From: Chromatiales bacterium
Lineage (GTDB): Bacteria > Pseudomonadota > Gammaproteobacteria > UBA6429 > Thiohalophilaceae
Length of the DNA stretch: 61,381 bases
Direction of reading: 5' to 3'
Assembly (NCBI GenBank): GCA_026984045.1
Contig: JALSSV010000043.1
Location: forward strand, 1 to 61,381
Part shown: positions 32,055 to 41,300 of the stretch, one piece after another
Layout of the letters: every line of letters begins with the position of its first letter
Position numbering within the stretch: position 1 is the first letter of the stretch
Notes under the pieces: generated by a model
The model's database searches: none
Seen by the model: the letters and a program-made list of their open reading frames with translations, nothing else
Told to the model about the DNA's origin: nothing
Translations under genes and position numbers: made by a program

Positions 32055-33616
32055 CGTGCGGTCTCCTCTTGCTCACCGGGTGCCCGTTCCCCGTTCGCCG
32101 GTTCCGGCTCCCGGCTTTCACTTGCTGACTCGGTATCTGCCTGAGTCATCTCCTCCGCTTCCGGCAGGGGGGCGGAGCCCGTTTCCCCGGACGGACGGGT
32201 GAAGCGATCGTTCAGCGCCTGGATCTGCCGATCCGCGGCGGCGATGATCCGTTCCAGCCGCCGCCGGGCGCGCCGGCTCCAGCCCACCGGTCGGGGACGG
32301 AATACGCTGTGCCACCAGCGGGTGTTGCGGAGAAAAGCACGCGCCAGTTGCTCGGCCTCTTCGGGCGAGGCGGCCGCCTGGCGCAGATGGCGCAGCACGC
32401 TGGCCGCGGCCCAGCGCCGAGCCAGGCCGTGCACGCCCAGGACGAAGAACAGCAACAACACCCCACCGGTGATCCAGGCAAGCGGCTCGTCCCGGTACGG
32501 CATGAGCACGGAGGGGAGGCGCAGGCCGTCCTGCCAACCGCCAAGGGCCATGCCGCCAGCCAGCAGCGCGAACACCAGCAGCCAGAGAAAACCGTCTCGC
32601 CAGAGGGTGGCCCGCAGCCAGCGATCACGGAGCTGCTGCAGGCGTGGCACCTTCACCTCCAGCAGATCCCGCGCCCGTTTCTCCAGGCTGTCGATGATCC
32701 GGTAGGCCCGCTCCACCCGCACTTCGGCCATGCGGGCATGAACGGCGGCCCGATCCTGTTCGGCCTTGCGGGCATAGCGTGCCTGCAGGGCCGGATCGGC
32801 GATGGGCACGGCCGCGTCCGGATCGTAGAGGGTGTAGAAACGGCCGGCGGTGAGGCCTTCCTGGGCCAGGGCCCGCTGCCAGGCGCCCACCACGTCCTCG
32901 GGGTTGTCTTCGCCCGCGGTGGTGTCGATCTGGTTGAGGATGTAGAGAAACTTGCTCGAATCGTGGCGATGGATGGTGCCGCCCACCAGGTGCCGGAGGG
33001 TATCCTGCATGGCGCCCGGCTCGGGATGCCGGGCATCGAAGAACACCAGCACCAGATCCGAGAGATCGATGATGTAGTCGGTCAGGCGCAGGATGGCCGT
33101 GCGCTGGGAGTCGGCATCGAAGCCGGGCGAGTCGATGAGGATCTGGCCCTTGAGCCGCTCGTGGTTGCAGGTCTTGAGCTGCAGATAGGCATCCACCCGC
33201 GCGCCCTCCCCCGGGGCGACCTTCTCCAGCTCTTCGCTGATCTGGTAGAAGGGAAAGCGGGGATCCGCGTCCAGTGCCACGCCCGGCAGCACCCGGGGCT
33301 CGCTTTCCGGCGAATAGCAGATCACCGTGAACTTGTCGTCCACCGCCTGGTTGCCGGTGGCCTGCAGGGCCTGCTCGAGATACTGATTGATGAAGGTGGA
33401 CTTGCCGGCCGAAAAGGTGCCGAGCACGGCGATCAGGGGCCACCAGGGGATCTGGGCGGCGTAGGATTGATCCCGCGGCAACAGGCCCAGCTTCCAGGCT
33501 ACCCGATCGAGCTGGCGAAAATGCCGCACGGCATCGACCAGCAGGGGATTCTCCTCACGCAGATGCTGCTCGAGCTGGCGCAGGCGCAAACGCAATTCCG
33601 GGTTCTTTGCAAACAT
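32051..33616 (-). CDS. Dynamin-like GTPase
   Basis: Membrane-associated large GTPase of the bacterial dynamin/EHD type. The 521-residue protein has P-loop GTFSAGKS at residues 66-73, DSPGF at 162-166 and NQID at 228-231. A helical stalk follows, then two membrane segments (about 344-360 and 380-397), a basic coiled region and an acidic tail. Such proteins bind, bend or fuse membranes. ATG at 33616 is 30 bases after the coiled-coil gene, and its stop overlaps the next start. Confidence 0.88.
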   Translation of the reverse strand: MFAKNPELRLRLRQLEQHLREENPLLVDAVRHFRQLDRVAWKLGLLPRDQSYAAQIPWWPLIAVLGTFSAGKSTFINQYLEQALQATGNQAVDDKFTVICYSPESEPRVLPGVALDADPRFPFYQISEELEKVAPGEGARVDAYLQLKTCNHERLKGQILIDSPGFDADSQRTAILRLTDYIIDLSDLVLVFFDARHPEPGAMQDTLRHLVGGTIHRHDSSKFLYILNQIDTTAGEDNPEDVVGAWQRALAQEGLTAGRFYTLYDPDAAVPIADPALQARYARKAEQDRAAVHARMAEVRVERAYRIIDSLEKRARDLLEVKVPRLQQLRDRWLRATLWRDGFLWLLVFALLAGGMALGGWQDGLRLPSVLMPYRDEPLAWITGGVLLLFFVLGVHGLARRWAAASVLRHLRQAAASPEEAEQLARAFLRNTRWWHSVFRPRPVGWSRRARRRLERIIAAADRQIQALNDRFTRPSGETGSAPLPEAEEMTQADTESASESREPEPANGERAPGEQEETAR

Positions 33617-33646
33617 GGTTCTCGATCTCCGGACGGGACGGGAAAC

Positions 33647-34102
33647 TCACCAGGGCATGAAACTGTTCATGAATGACATGGGCCGCGACACGCTCTGGTT
33701 CATGATCGACATGTCGTAACGCATCTGGTTGATGGACGCGTTCATGCCGCGCACATTGAGGGCCATGTCGGCCATGGTCTGGTTCTGGGCATCCATGGTC
33801 TGGGCGATGACCACCATGTTCTGCGAGATGGTTTCCATCTGCCGGCTCATGGTGATCATCTGCTCGCTGATGGCATGGGCATCCTTGCTCAGGCTGTAAA
33901 TCAGAAAGAAGCCGTAAGCGGCCAGGATGATGAAGGCGAACAGGGAGGGATAGACGATCATCTCCCAGCGCCGGGCGCTGACCATGAAGGCGGTGGACAG
34001 GCGTTCCAGTTGTCGGACCCCGCAATCCTCCGTATGGGGACAGTCCTCCGGCAGTCCACTGAGAGTGCCGATGGCAGCGGTCGGGCTCTTGGATTTGCTC
34101 AC
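33647..34102 (-). CDS. Membrane-anchored coiled-coil protein
   Basis: Family not recognised. The 151-residue protein has a soluble N-terminus with two Cys (DCPHTEDCG), one membrane segment (YPSLFAFIILAAYGFFLIYSL), then a Met/Gln/Asn-rich region with coiled-coil heptads (ISEQMITMSRQMETISQNMVVIAQTMDAQ). The C-terminus repeats Met and Asn. The start is GTG at 34102, sixteen bases after the TPR gene stop, with AGGGA upstream. It could be a partner of the dynamin-like GTPase. Confidence 0.7.
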   Translation of the reverse strand: MSKSKSPTAAIGTLSGLPEDCPHTEDCGVRQLERLSTAFMVSARRWEMIVYPSLFAFIILAAYGFFLIYSLSKDAHAISEQMITMSRQMETISQNMVVIAQTMDAQNQTMADMALNVRGMNASINQMRYDMSIMNQSVSRPMSFMNSFMPW

Positions 34103-34118
34103 GGCGCTTTCCCTGGTG

Positions 34119-35006
34119 TTAGGGTGAGGAAGACGATGCGGTTCCGGCAGACGAAGCCGCTGCCGCCGGGTCGGCATGCAGTTCGGCGGCCTTCTCCGGG
34201 GCCAGCCCTTCGATGAGTCGCAGCAGATAGCCGAGCCGGCGTTCCTCGCCCTTGGCCTGCAGGCGCCGCGCCGCTTCGTAATAGGCCTCGCCCGCCTCGC
34301 GCCAGCGACCCTGGGCGTAGTACACGTTGCCCAGTTCCCCCCACACGTCCGGATCGGCCGGATCCCGATCCAGCAGGGCCTGGTAGGCCTGAATGGCCGC
34401 CGACAGATCACCGGCCCAGTAGGCGCGGCGGGCACGATCGAGCAGCGTGGCTTCCACGCTGGCCGCCGGCACCCCCGCCTGGGCTTGCGTTTCGGCCGTC
34501 CCTGGATTGGCCTGAGCCCCCTCGTCTGCCGGGGTCGGCTCCGCCGAAGAAGAGGTGGCAGGCAGCCGCTCCGCCCGGGCAAGGGGGGGCGCCGGCGCCG
34601 ATTCGGTGAGGTGCGCCTGCGGCGCTTCCGCTCCGGCATTCTCCGCCGTCGTCGCAGGCCGGGCAGCGCTGACGGCGGGCGCGGCCTGTGTGGGCGTTTG
34701 CGCTGCCGGTTCCTCGGCGGTTTCCGTCCGGCTCGGTGTCGCGTTCGCAGTGGCCGTGGTCGTCGGCGGCTCGTTTGCGGCCTGCGTCACGGAGGCGGAT
34801 GGCGGCACGTCGTTCTTCGCCCCGCGGGGAGCCTCCGATTGCGCGACCGACGTGCCGTCCCCAACCTTGCCGAAACGGGTTTCGATCTGCTCGATTGCCG
34901 CGTTCAGCTCCGGCTTCAGGGTGTCGCGATAGACCCAGGCCGCGGCCAGGGCGGCCACCAGCAACAACGGCAGGCTGTAGCTCAACAGGGTGCGAAGGAT
35001 GTACAT
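34119..35006 (-). CDS. Membrane-anchored TPR protein
   Basis: The 295-residue protein has an N-terminal membrane anchor (YILRTLLSYSLPLLLVAALAAAWVY), a long Ala/Thr/Pro/Glu-rich linker of roughly 130 residues, and a C-terminal TPR region (RRAYWAGDLSAAIQAYQALLDRDPADPDVWGELGNVYYAQGRW). TPRs bind other proteins, so it is a candidate scaffold. ATG at 35006 begins the anchor. It lies 32 bases after the ParA gene and 16 before the coiled-coil gene. Confidence 0.75.
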   Translation of the reverse strand: MYILRTLLSYSLPLLLVAALAAAWVYRDTLKPELNAAIEQIETRFGKVGDGTSVAQSEAPRGAKNDVPPSASVTQAANEPPTTTATANATPSRTETAEEPAAQTPTQAAPAVSAARPATTAENAGAEAPQAHLTESAPAPPLARAERLPATSSSAEPTPADEGAQANPGTAETQAQAGVPAASVEATLLDRARRAYWAGDLSAAIQAYQALLDRDPADPDVWGELGNVYYAQGRWREAGEAYYEAARRLQAKGEERRLGYLLRLIEGLAPEKAAELHADPAAAASSAGTASSSSP

Positions 35007-35038
35007 GGCGGGTCTGTCCTCGAAAGTGGTGGCCGTAA

Positions 35039-35701
35039 TCAGGCCGCGGAACGGCGTCGCCGCCTCGGCCGGTGTTGGGGATAAAGCGTACTGGCGAAGG
35101 CGTGGAATTCCGCCGCGGCCTTGCTGCGCGGCGCCAGCTCGAACACCGCCAGGCCCTCGCTCAGAGAACGGCGGTAGAGCGTGCGCTGGCAGAGCCGTTT
35201 GTCCAGCACCGTGATGCCCTCGAGCAGGCCGAGGGCTTGCGCCGTTTCGTCCGACTCGCGCACGGCACGATGGGTATCGGCGCGGTTGACGAAGGCCTCT
35301 ACCGGGGGCCGGTCCCGACCGGCCAGGGCTTCGTCGATGATCGACAGAAAGCGCTGGGTGGCCCAGACGTCGGGCTGGCTGGGCGGCACCGGAATCAGGA
35401 TCCGATCCGCCACCGAGAGCGCATCGCGCATCCCTGGCATGTTGGCCGCGCCCACGTCCACCAGCACTTCGCCCGGGTGATAGGCGAGCTGTTCGGGCAG
35501 CGCCGTGTCCTGCTGATAGACCTGCAGCGGCGGCGTGTATCCCTCTTCCTGGCGCACCGCGCCCACGTCGGCCAGGGTGCACTGGGGATCGAGATCGTAG
35601 GTCACCACCGGCTGGGCGCAGGACTGCAGCCACAGGGCCAGGTTGAAGACCACGGTACTCTTGCCCGAGCCCCCCTTGAGATTGGCGACCACGGTGATCA
35701 T
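35039..35701 (-). CDS. ParA/MinD-type ATPase
   Basis: The 220-residue protein has the deviant Walker A KGGSGKST at residues 9-16 with the signature lysine K9, DLDPQ after the second strand, and VDVGAAN as Walker B. Such ATPases position plasmids, chromosomes, chemotaxis arrays or organelles. No parB or replication genes are near, and it sits inside a membrane-protein operon, so positioning of a structure is likelier than DNA partition. The C-terminus is an Arg-rich tail that may touch DNA. Confidence 0.88.
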   Translation of the reverse strand: MITVVANLKGGSGKSTVVFNLALWLQSCAQPVVTYDLDPQCTLADVGAVRQEEGYTPPLQVYQQDTALPEQLAYHPGEVLVDVGAANMPGMRDALSVADRILIPVPPSQPDVWATQRFLSIIDEALAGRDRPPVEAFVNRADTHRAVRESDETAQALGLLEGITVLDKRLCQRTLYRRSLSEGLAVFELAPRSKAAAEFHAFASTLYPQHRPRRRRRSAA

Positions 35702-35714
35702 GCCGGCCGCCCCG

Positions 35715-36491
35715 TCAGTGCCCCGCCGGCGGCAGGCTGGCCGCCGGCGTGATTGGCCGGTAGCCGGCCGGAATCCGGAACAGCGCCGGATCCTGGGGAC
35801 CGACGCGGATGTGCTTCAGCTCGCGGACATAACCGCCCGGCAGTGCCTCGCGGATGGCGATGTGCAGCCGGGGATCGTGCCATTGCCAGGACACCCGGGT
35901 CTGGCCGTCGGGACGGGTCTGGCGAACTTCCCACTTCTCCACCTTGCGCCCGTCGAGGGTTTCATGGCCCGTCAGACGCATCTCCACCAGGCTGCCGTCG
36001 GGAAACAGCTGGCGCACGGGAAAACGCTTTTTCACGTCGATCCAGTGCAGGCTGCGCACTTCGCGGCCATTGGCCTGCGCCACGAATTCCCATTTCTCGG
36101 CCGCGCGGCCGTTGACCGTCTCCTTGCCGAGCAGGTGACAGGTCACACCCGGCACCCCCTGGCAAGGACTGGTGCCCGGCGGCGCCGGCGTCTGCCGCTG
36201 GGGCAGCGGCGCACCGCCACCGGGCTGAATCAGGTATTCCTTGCGGGCCGGGTTGATCAGCACCCGCTCCCCCTTGCGGACGATCTCGATGAAACGCTGA
36301 CCGTCCATCTCGTATTCACTGCGCACGGCATCCGCCCCCACATGGATGCGGGCCTGCATGGGTGGCCGATCCGGTGTGCGCTGGATCGCATCGGCCGAAA
36401 ACTGGATGATCCCCTTGGCGGCCTGGGCACCCGGCACCAGCAGCCACCCGAACAGCAGCGCGAGACTGCACCATAGGGTCGACGGTTTCAT
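35715..36491 (-). CDS. Exported LolA/DUF4412-like protein
   Basis: The 258-residue protein has a signal peptide (STLWCSLALLFGWLLVPGAQA|A). The mature part has two repeated half-barrel-like blocks (DAVRSEYEMDGQRFIEIVRKGERVLINPARKEYLI, then EKWEFVAQANGREVRSLHWID and EKWEVRQTRPDGQTRVSWQW). This resembles periplasmic lipid-binding folds such as LolA/LolB and DUF4412, but the assignment is tentative. It is 13 bases upstream of parA. Confidence 0.6.
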   Translation of the reverse strand: MKPSTLWCSLALLFGWLLVPGAQAAKGIIQFSADAIQRTPDRPPMQARIHVGADAVRSEYEMDGQRFIEIVRKGERVLINPARKEYLIQPGGGAPLPQRQTPAPPGTSPCQGVPGVTCHLLGKETVNGRAAEKWEFVAQANGREVRSLHWIDVKKRFPVRQLFPDGSLVEMRLTGHETLDGRKVEKWEVRQTRPDGQTRVSWQWHDPRLHIAIREALPGGYVRELKHIRVGPQDPALFRIPAGYRPITPAASLPPAGH

Positions 36492-36510
36492 TCCGGATTC
36501 TCTCCTGCGT

Positions 36511-36532
36511 TTGACGGCGCCTCAGGCGTCAA
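36511..36532 (-). promoter_or_regulatory. Hairpin in the gap after the Gly/Tyr-rich gene
   Basis: TTGACG and CGTCAA pair outside an inner CCT/AGG stem with a small bulge. There is no following U run, so it is more likely an RNA-stability or attenuation hairpin than a strong terminator. Confidence 0.4.
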
Positions 36533-36581
36533 TGACGGAGAGGCGCACATCCCTGTGCTCTCTCCCCTCGGACCGGTGGCG

Positions 36582-36947
36582 CTACTTCTTGCCACCCTGG
36601 TTCTGCTGGGGTGCCGGCGGCGGCGCACCGTAGCCGTAACCCGGATAGGCACCGTAAGCCGGCGGTGGAGGCGGCGGATAGCCATAGCCCGGCCCCCCGT
36701 AATAGGGGCCATAGCCGTAACCGGGCCCCCAGTAGCCAGGGCCGTAACCGTAGTAGCCCGGATAGCCATAGCCATTGCCGTAACCACTGCCGCGGCCGCT
36801 GAAGTTGAACGACATGTCGCCGTTCCCCCAGCCGTTGCCCCAGCCATCCCAGGGGCCACCGCCCCACCAGGCATTGGCCGAGGAGATCGGCAGAGCAACG
36901 GCTCCCACGAGCGCCAGCGCGCCCAAGGCCTTCTTCATCTTGCTCAT
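36582..36947 (-). CDS. Gly/Tyr-rich exported protein resembling sulfur globule proteins
   Basis: The 121-residue protein has a signal peptide (KKALGALALVGAVALPISSANA|W). The mature part is almost all Gly, Tyr, Pro, Trp and Asn, with repeated GYG, GPGY and PGYG units. Sulfur globule envelope proteins of purple sulfur bacteria have this composition, size and export signal, but low-complexity sequence makes homology hard to prove. ATG at 36947 has AAGGAA eight bases upstream. It lies within the sigma-54 cluster. Confidence 0.6.
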   Translation of the reverse strand: MSKMKKALGALALVGAVALPISSANAWWGGGPWDGWGNGWGNGDMSFNFSGRGSGYGNGYGYPGYYGYGPGYWGPGYGYGPYYGGPGYGYPPPPPPAYGAYPGYGYGAPPPAPQQNQGGKK

Positions 36948-37110
36948 GGTCTTTTCCTTCCGTTTCGTTGACGTCTTGACTCACGACATGGCATGACCAC
37001 GTCACCTGCTCCCTGAAGGGTTCTCCGGAGCCGAACGCAGGGAGCCACGTCCAGTCCCGTCTTGCCCGTGTCCCGCCGTTAGGCGGAGACCGTGCCCGTT
37101 GCCGCGGCCG

Positions 37111-37674
37111 CTACCAGTACCTTGGCCAGTAACCGGGCAACATGCCCGGCGCCGCCCAGGCCCCGGCGGGGCCGGCCAGCCCCGGCAGATAGAGGCCGCC
37201 CAGATAGGGATCGGCAGCCAGCGCCGGTGGCGGGGTCGGCAGCAGAAGCAGCGGATCCAGCGGATCGCCGGCAGGACCGGGCAGCGGGCCCACCGGCGGC
37301 GGATAGTTGTAATAGGCGGGGCGGAAAAACTCGGCGTTGCCGCCACGTCGGCTGTCAACACGTTGGACGTAGTCACCGCCCGTCCAGGGATTGGCACTGT
37401 CCACGCCACGGGGCAGCGGCGCCGGTCGCCTTGGCCGATAGTCGTCACGCCGGGCGAAACCGTAGGGCGAGAAATACCGTCCCTTGGTGCTCCAGCCCGT
37501 CTCGTTGCTGGTGCGGCGCCAGATCCGGTTTTCCGAATAGCAGCAGGTGGGCGAGCCCTTGCCGGTGGCATAGACCGGTTCCTGCCCGACGGGATCCCCC
37601 CATTCGGCCGCCGTGGCCGCCAGGGCCGCAGTGACCCCGATGACGGCGATACCGATTCGTGGACTTGTCTTCAT
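37111..37674 (-). CDS. Exported Pro/Gly-rich protein of unknown function
   Basis: The 187-residue protein has a signal peptide (SPRIGIAVIGVTAALAATAA), then a charged region with paired cysteines (SPTCCYSENR), a Trp/Arg/Tyr-rich middle (WRRTSNETGWSTKGRYFSPYG), and a Pro/Leu/Gly-rich end finishing LPGYWPRYW. ATG at 37674 has GGGAG eight bases upstream. No family is recognised. It lies between the repeat protein and the sulfur-globule-like gene. Confidence 0.7.
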   Translation of the reverse strand: MKTSPRIGIAVIGVTAALAATAAEWGDPVGQEPVYATGKGSPTCCYSENRIWRRTSNETGWSTKGRYFSPYGFARRDDYRPRRPAPLPRGVDSANPWTGGDYVQRVDSRRGGNAEFFRPAYYNYPPPVGPLPGPAGDPLDPLLLLPTPPPALAADPYLGGLYLPGLAGPAGAWAAPGMLPGYWPRYW

Positions 37675-37704
37675 GTGCGTCTCTCCCGTTGTGTTTCGCA
37701 CACC

Positions 37705-38334
37705 TCAATGCGGCCGGCCGCCCCACGGTCCGGGTCGCGGACCCCACTGGGGAGGCGGCCCCTGGTGATACCCGCCACCCGGTTGTGCCCATTCGGGGCG
37801 CTGGGGCGGCATGGGCCGCTGGCCCGGCTGCGCCCATTCGGGCCGCTGGGGCGGCATGGGCCGCTGCCCCGGCTGCGCCCATTCGGGCCGCTGGGGCGGC
37901 ATGGGCCGCTGCCCCGGCTGTGCCCATTCGGGACGCCGGGGCGGCATGGGCCGCTGCCCCGGCTGTGCCCATTCGGGACGCCGGGGCGGCATGGGCCGCT
38001 GGCCCGGCTGTGCCCATTCGGGCCGCTGGGGCGGCATGGGCCGCTGGCCCGGCTGTGCCCATTCGGGCCGCTGGGGCGGCATGGGCCGCTGGCCCGGCTG
38101 TGCCCATTCGGGACGCCGGGACGGCATGGGCCGCTGCCCCGGCTGGCCGGCCCATGCAGGATGCGGCGGCGATTGCAGGCGGTAGGGACCGGGAGGCGGC
38201 GGAACATGGCTGCCCGCCCCGGTCGCGACGTTGTCGGCAGCCGCGGACGAACCGGATGCCAGGGCCAGCAGAAGCAGCACGAGGGAGCCGGTCGGCATGC
38301 TGCCCGGCAGGGATTTGCGGCGGAATGGTTTCAT
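37705..38334 (-). CDS. Exported 15-residue repeat protein
   Basis: The 209-residue protein has a signal peptide (GSLVLLLLALASGSSAAA|D) followed by eight tandem copies of QPGQRPMPxxRPEWA, where xx is PQ, PR or SR. It ends with a Gly/Pro/Trp-rich tail (GPPPQWGPRPGPWGG). It is strongly basic and Pro-rich, probably extended or polyproline-like. ATG at 38334 is 22 bases after the RND permease stop. No homologous family is recognised; repeat number is likely to vary between strains. Confidence 0.75.
   Translation of the reverse strand: MKPFRRKSLPGSMPTGSLVLLLLALASGSSAAADNVATGAGSHVPPPPGPYRLQSPPHPAWAGQPGQRPMPSRRPEWAQPGQRPMPPQRPEWAQPGQRPMPPQRPEWAQPGQRPMPPRRPEWAQPGQRPMPPRRPEWAQPGQRPMPPQRPEWAQPGQRPMPPQRPEWAQPGQRPMPPQRPEWAQPGGGYHQGPPPQWGPRPGPWGGRPH
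37784..38143. repeat. 45-bp tandem repeat, eight copies
   Basis: Eight in-frame 45-bp units encode the 15-residue repeats above. Units differ by a few mainly silent changes, plus codon swaps giving PQ, PR or SR, which points to recent expansion by recombination or slippage. Confidence 0.9.
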
Positions 38335-38356
38335 GGGAAGAGGCCTCTCGGTCGAT

Positions 38357-41300
38357 TCAATCGGTCTTGATCCGGATCCCGCGGCGTTTCTTCTTGCTCG
38401 CGGGTTTCCGGGCGGTGTGGCCGGCTGCCGAAGCAGCGGTCTTCTTTTTCGCCCGCTTGCGGGGGGGCTTCTTGCGCACGGGTTTCGCTTCGGCTTCGGT
38501 TTTCTTCTCGGCCGGATTCGGATGCGCCGCCGGGGCCGTTTCTGCCTGCGCCTGCGTTTCGGCGCCGCGGCCTGCCGGAGAAGTCGGCGGGGTTTGTGGC
38601 CCCGGCGCCGAAGGCGGGGTGTCATCACCACCCGAGGAAGGCGGGGACGGCGGAGAACGGAAGCGGGCCAGCCAGCCCTTTACGAGGGAGGAGAGCAGCA
38701 GCCAGATCCCGCGCAGGACGTAGAAGATCCACATCAGGGCCCCGATCACGCGTCCATAGATGCGCATCCACAGGGGCAGGGACGGCGCCGTTGCCGCCGC
38801 CCCTTCGCAGCTGCCCGTGGGACAAATCCCGTCTGCGTCGGGATCCGCGGGATGGCCTTCGACACCGGCCAGCCGGTAGAACTGTTTGCGGGCGCTGATG
38901 CACCCCAGGGGCACCACGACCAGCGTGAGAATGGTGGCCACGCCGGTACCGAACAGCAGGCTGACCGCCATCCCCTGGAAGATGGGATCGCCGACGATGG
39001 CCAGCGAACCCAGCATGACCGTCAGGGCGGTGATGACGATGGGGCGCATGCGTACCTGGCCGGCCGCAATCACCGCCTCCCGGATCGACTGGCCCTTTTC
39101 CACTTCACCCTTGACGAATTCCACCAGCAAGATGGAATTGCGCACGATGATGCCGGCCAGCGCGATGAAGCCGATCATCGAAGTGGCGGTGAAGTCCACG
39201 TCCATCAGCCAGTGGCCCGGGATGATGCCGATCAGGGTCAGGGGAATGGGAGCCATGATCAGACCCGCCAGGACGAAGTTCTTGAACTCCCAGACGATCA
39301 GGCCGTAGATGAGGACCAGCGCGGCCATGAAGGCGATGCCCATGTCGCGGAAGGTTTCATAGGTCACGGTCCACTCGCCGGTCCATTCGATGGCGGAATG
39401 GCTGTCGTCCGCCGGCGGGCCGATCAGGCCGTCGGGCATGCCCGAGACGCGCACGCCATCGGGAGCCACGTAGTCCTCGAGGCGATCCTCCACCTCGAAC
39501 ATGCCATAGATGGGCGCACCAAGCCGCCCTTCCATCTCCCCCGTGACATATTCGATGGGCCGCAGATCCTTGTGGTAGATGACCGGCTCTTCCCAGTCCT
39601 GCTCAAAATGGCCGAGTTCGGCCAGGGGCACGCGGCTGCCGCTGGCGGAAGGGATCGGCAAACCGCGCAGCCGATCGAGCTGCGAGCGAACCGGCAGCGG
39701 CACCTGAATCACGATGTAGGTGGGTTCACGCACCACCCCCCGCTTCACGTCTCCCAGCCGGTGGCCGCCCAGGGCCATGGCCAGGTTGCGGTTGATGGTA
39801 TCCACGGTGATGCCGCGACGAGTCGCCTTGTCCATGTCCACCACGAAGCGCCAGTACGCATAGGGCTGGGTCAGGTAGTTGTCCACGTCCACGATGTTGG
39901 GCGCATCACGGAACATGGCGGTCAGATCCCGGGCCACCTGGCGGCGAACCTCGGCCGTGGGCCCATAGACCTCGGCGACCACGGTCTGCAACACCGGTGG
40001 CCCCGGGGGCATCTCCACCACCTGGATGCTGCGCACTCCCAGCCGCTCGGCCAGCGGTGCGAGACGGTGACGGGCAGCCACGGCAATCGCATGGCTGCCC
40101 CGCTCCCGGTCGTCCTTGTTCAGGAGCATCACCTGGATGTCGGCCTGCCAGGGATTCTGGCGCAGGTAGTAATGGCGCACCATGCCGTTGAAATTGAACG
40201 GCGACGCGGTGCCCACGTAGGACTGCAGGGCGGTGACTTCCGGAATTCTGCGCAACTCCGCGACCAGACGTCGGGTCACGTTGGCGGTGACCGGCAGGGC
40301 CGTGCCCTCGGGCATGTTCACCACCACGTTGAACTCCGGCTTGTTGTCGAAGGGCAGCATCTTCACCGGCACCGCCTTGGTATAGAACAGGAAGCAGGAC
40401 AGCACCGTGACGAGGATGAGACCGAACAGGAACGTCAGCCCCAGCTTGCGGTTGTTGCACAAGGGCAGCATGCACGGCCGGTAGAATCGCCGGATCCGCT
40501 CCCGCACCCGGGCTTCGCGCTGTTCGGCCTTTTGCAGGGCGCCCAGGCGCGGGCGCACGCGCAGCGCCAGCCAGGGCACGAACACGAAGGCCGCGATCAG
40601 CGAGAAGAACATGGCCGCAGAGCCGAGCACCGGGATCGGTCGCATGTAGGGTCCCATCATGCCGGACACGAAACCCATGGGCAGCATGGCCGAGATGATG
40701 GTCAGGGTGGCCAGCACCGTGGGATTGCCCACTTCGCGCACCGCATCGATGGCGATGTCCATGCGGGTCTGGCCGACCTCCAGCCAGCGACGGAAGATGT
40801 TCTCCACCACCACGGCGGCATCGTCCACCAGGATGCCGATGGCGAACACCAGCGCGAACAGGCTCACCCGGTCGATGGTGTAGTCCAGCACCCAGGCGGC
40901 CCACACGGTCACCAGGATCACGATGGGAATGATGACGATGACCACCGAGGCCGCACGCAGCCCCAGGCCGATGAGGCACAGGATGCTCACCGCCACCGCC
41001 GCCTCGAACAACGCCTCCAGCAGTTCATTGACCTTCTGGTTGGCAGTGGCCCCGTAGTTGCGGGTGATCTCCACCTTCACGTTGTCGGGAATCAGTCCGC
41101 CCTTGAGCGAGTCGAGCTTTTTCAGAATGGCATTGGCCACGGTCACGCCGTTGCTGCCGATCTTCTTGGCCACGGCCACCGTCACCGCCGGGGCGCCGTC
41201 CACCTGTGGCGTTCCCGCAGCCCCGCTGAACTGGTTGACCATGTGGCGGGTCTCTTCCGGTGCCAGGAACACCCGGGCCACGTCACGCACGTAGATGGGC

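Noticed and set aside
35039-35701. ParA gene as evidence for a plasmid or integrated element
   Set aside because: No parB, replication, integrase or conjugation genes are near, and it lies within an operon of membrane proteins.
37784-38143. Regular 45-bp repeats considered as a CRISPR array
   Set aside because: The repeats are contiguous without spacers and in frame, encoding 15-residue units; no cas genes are near.
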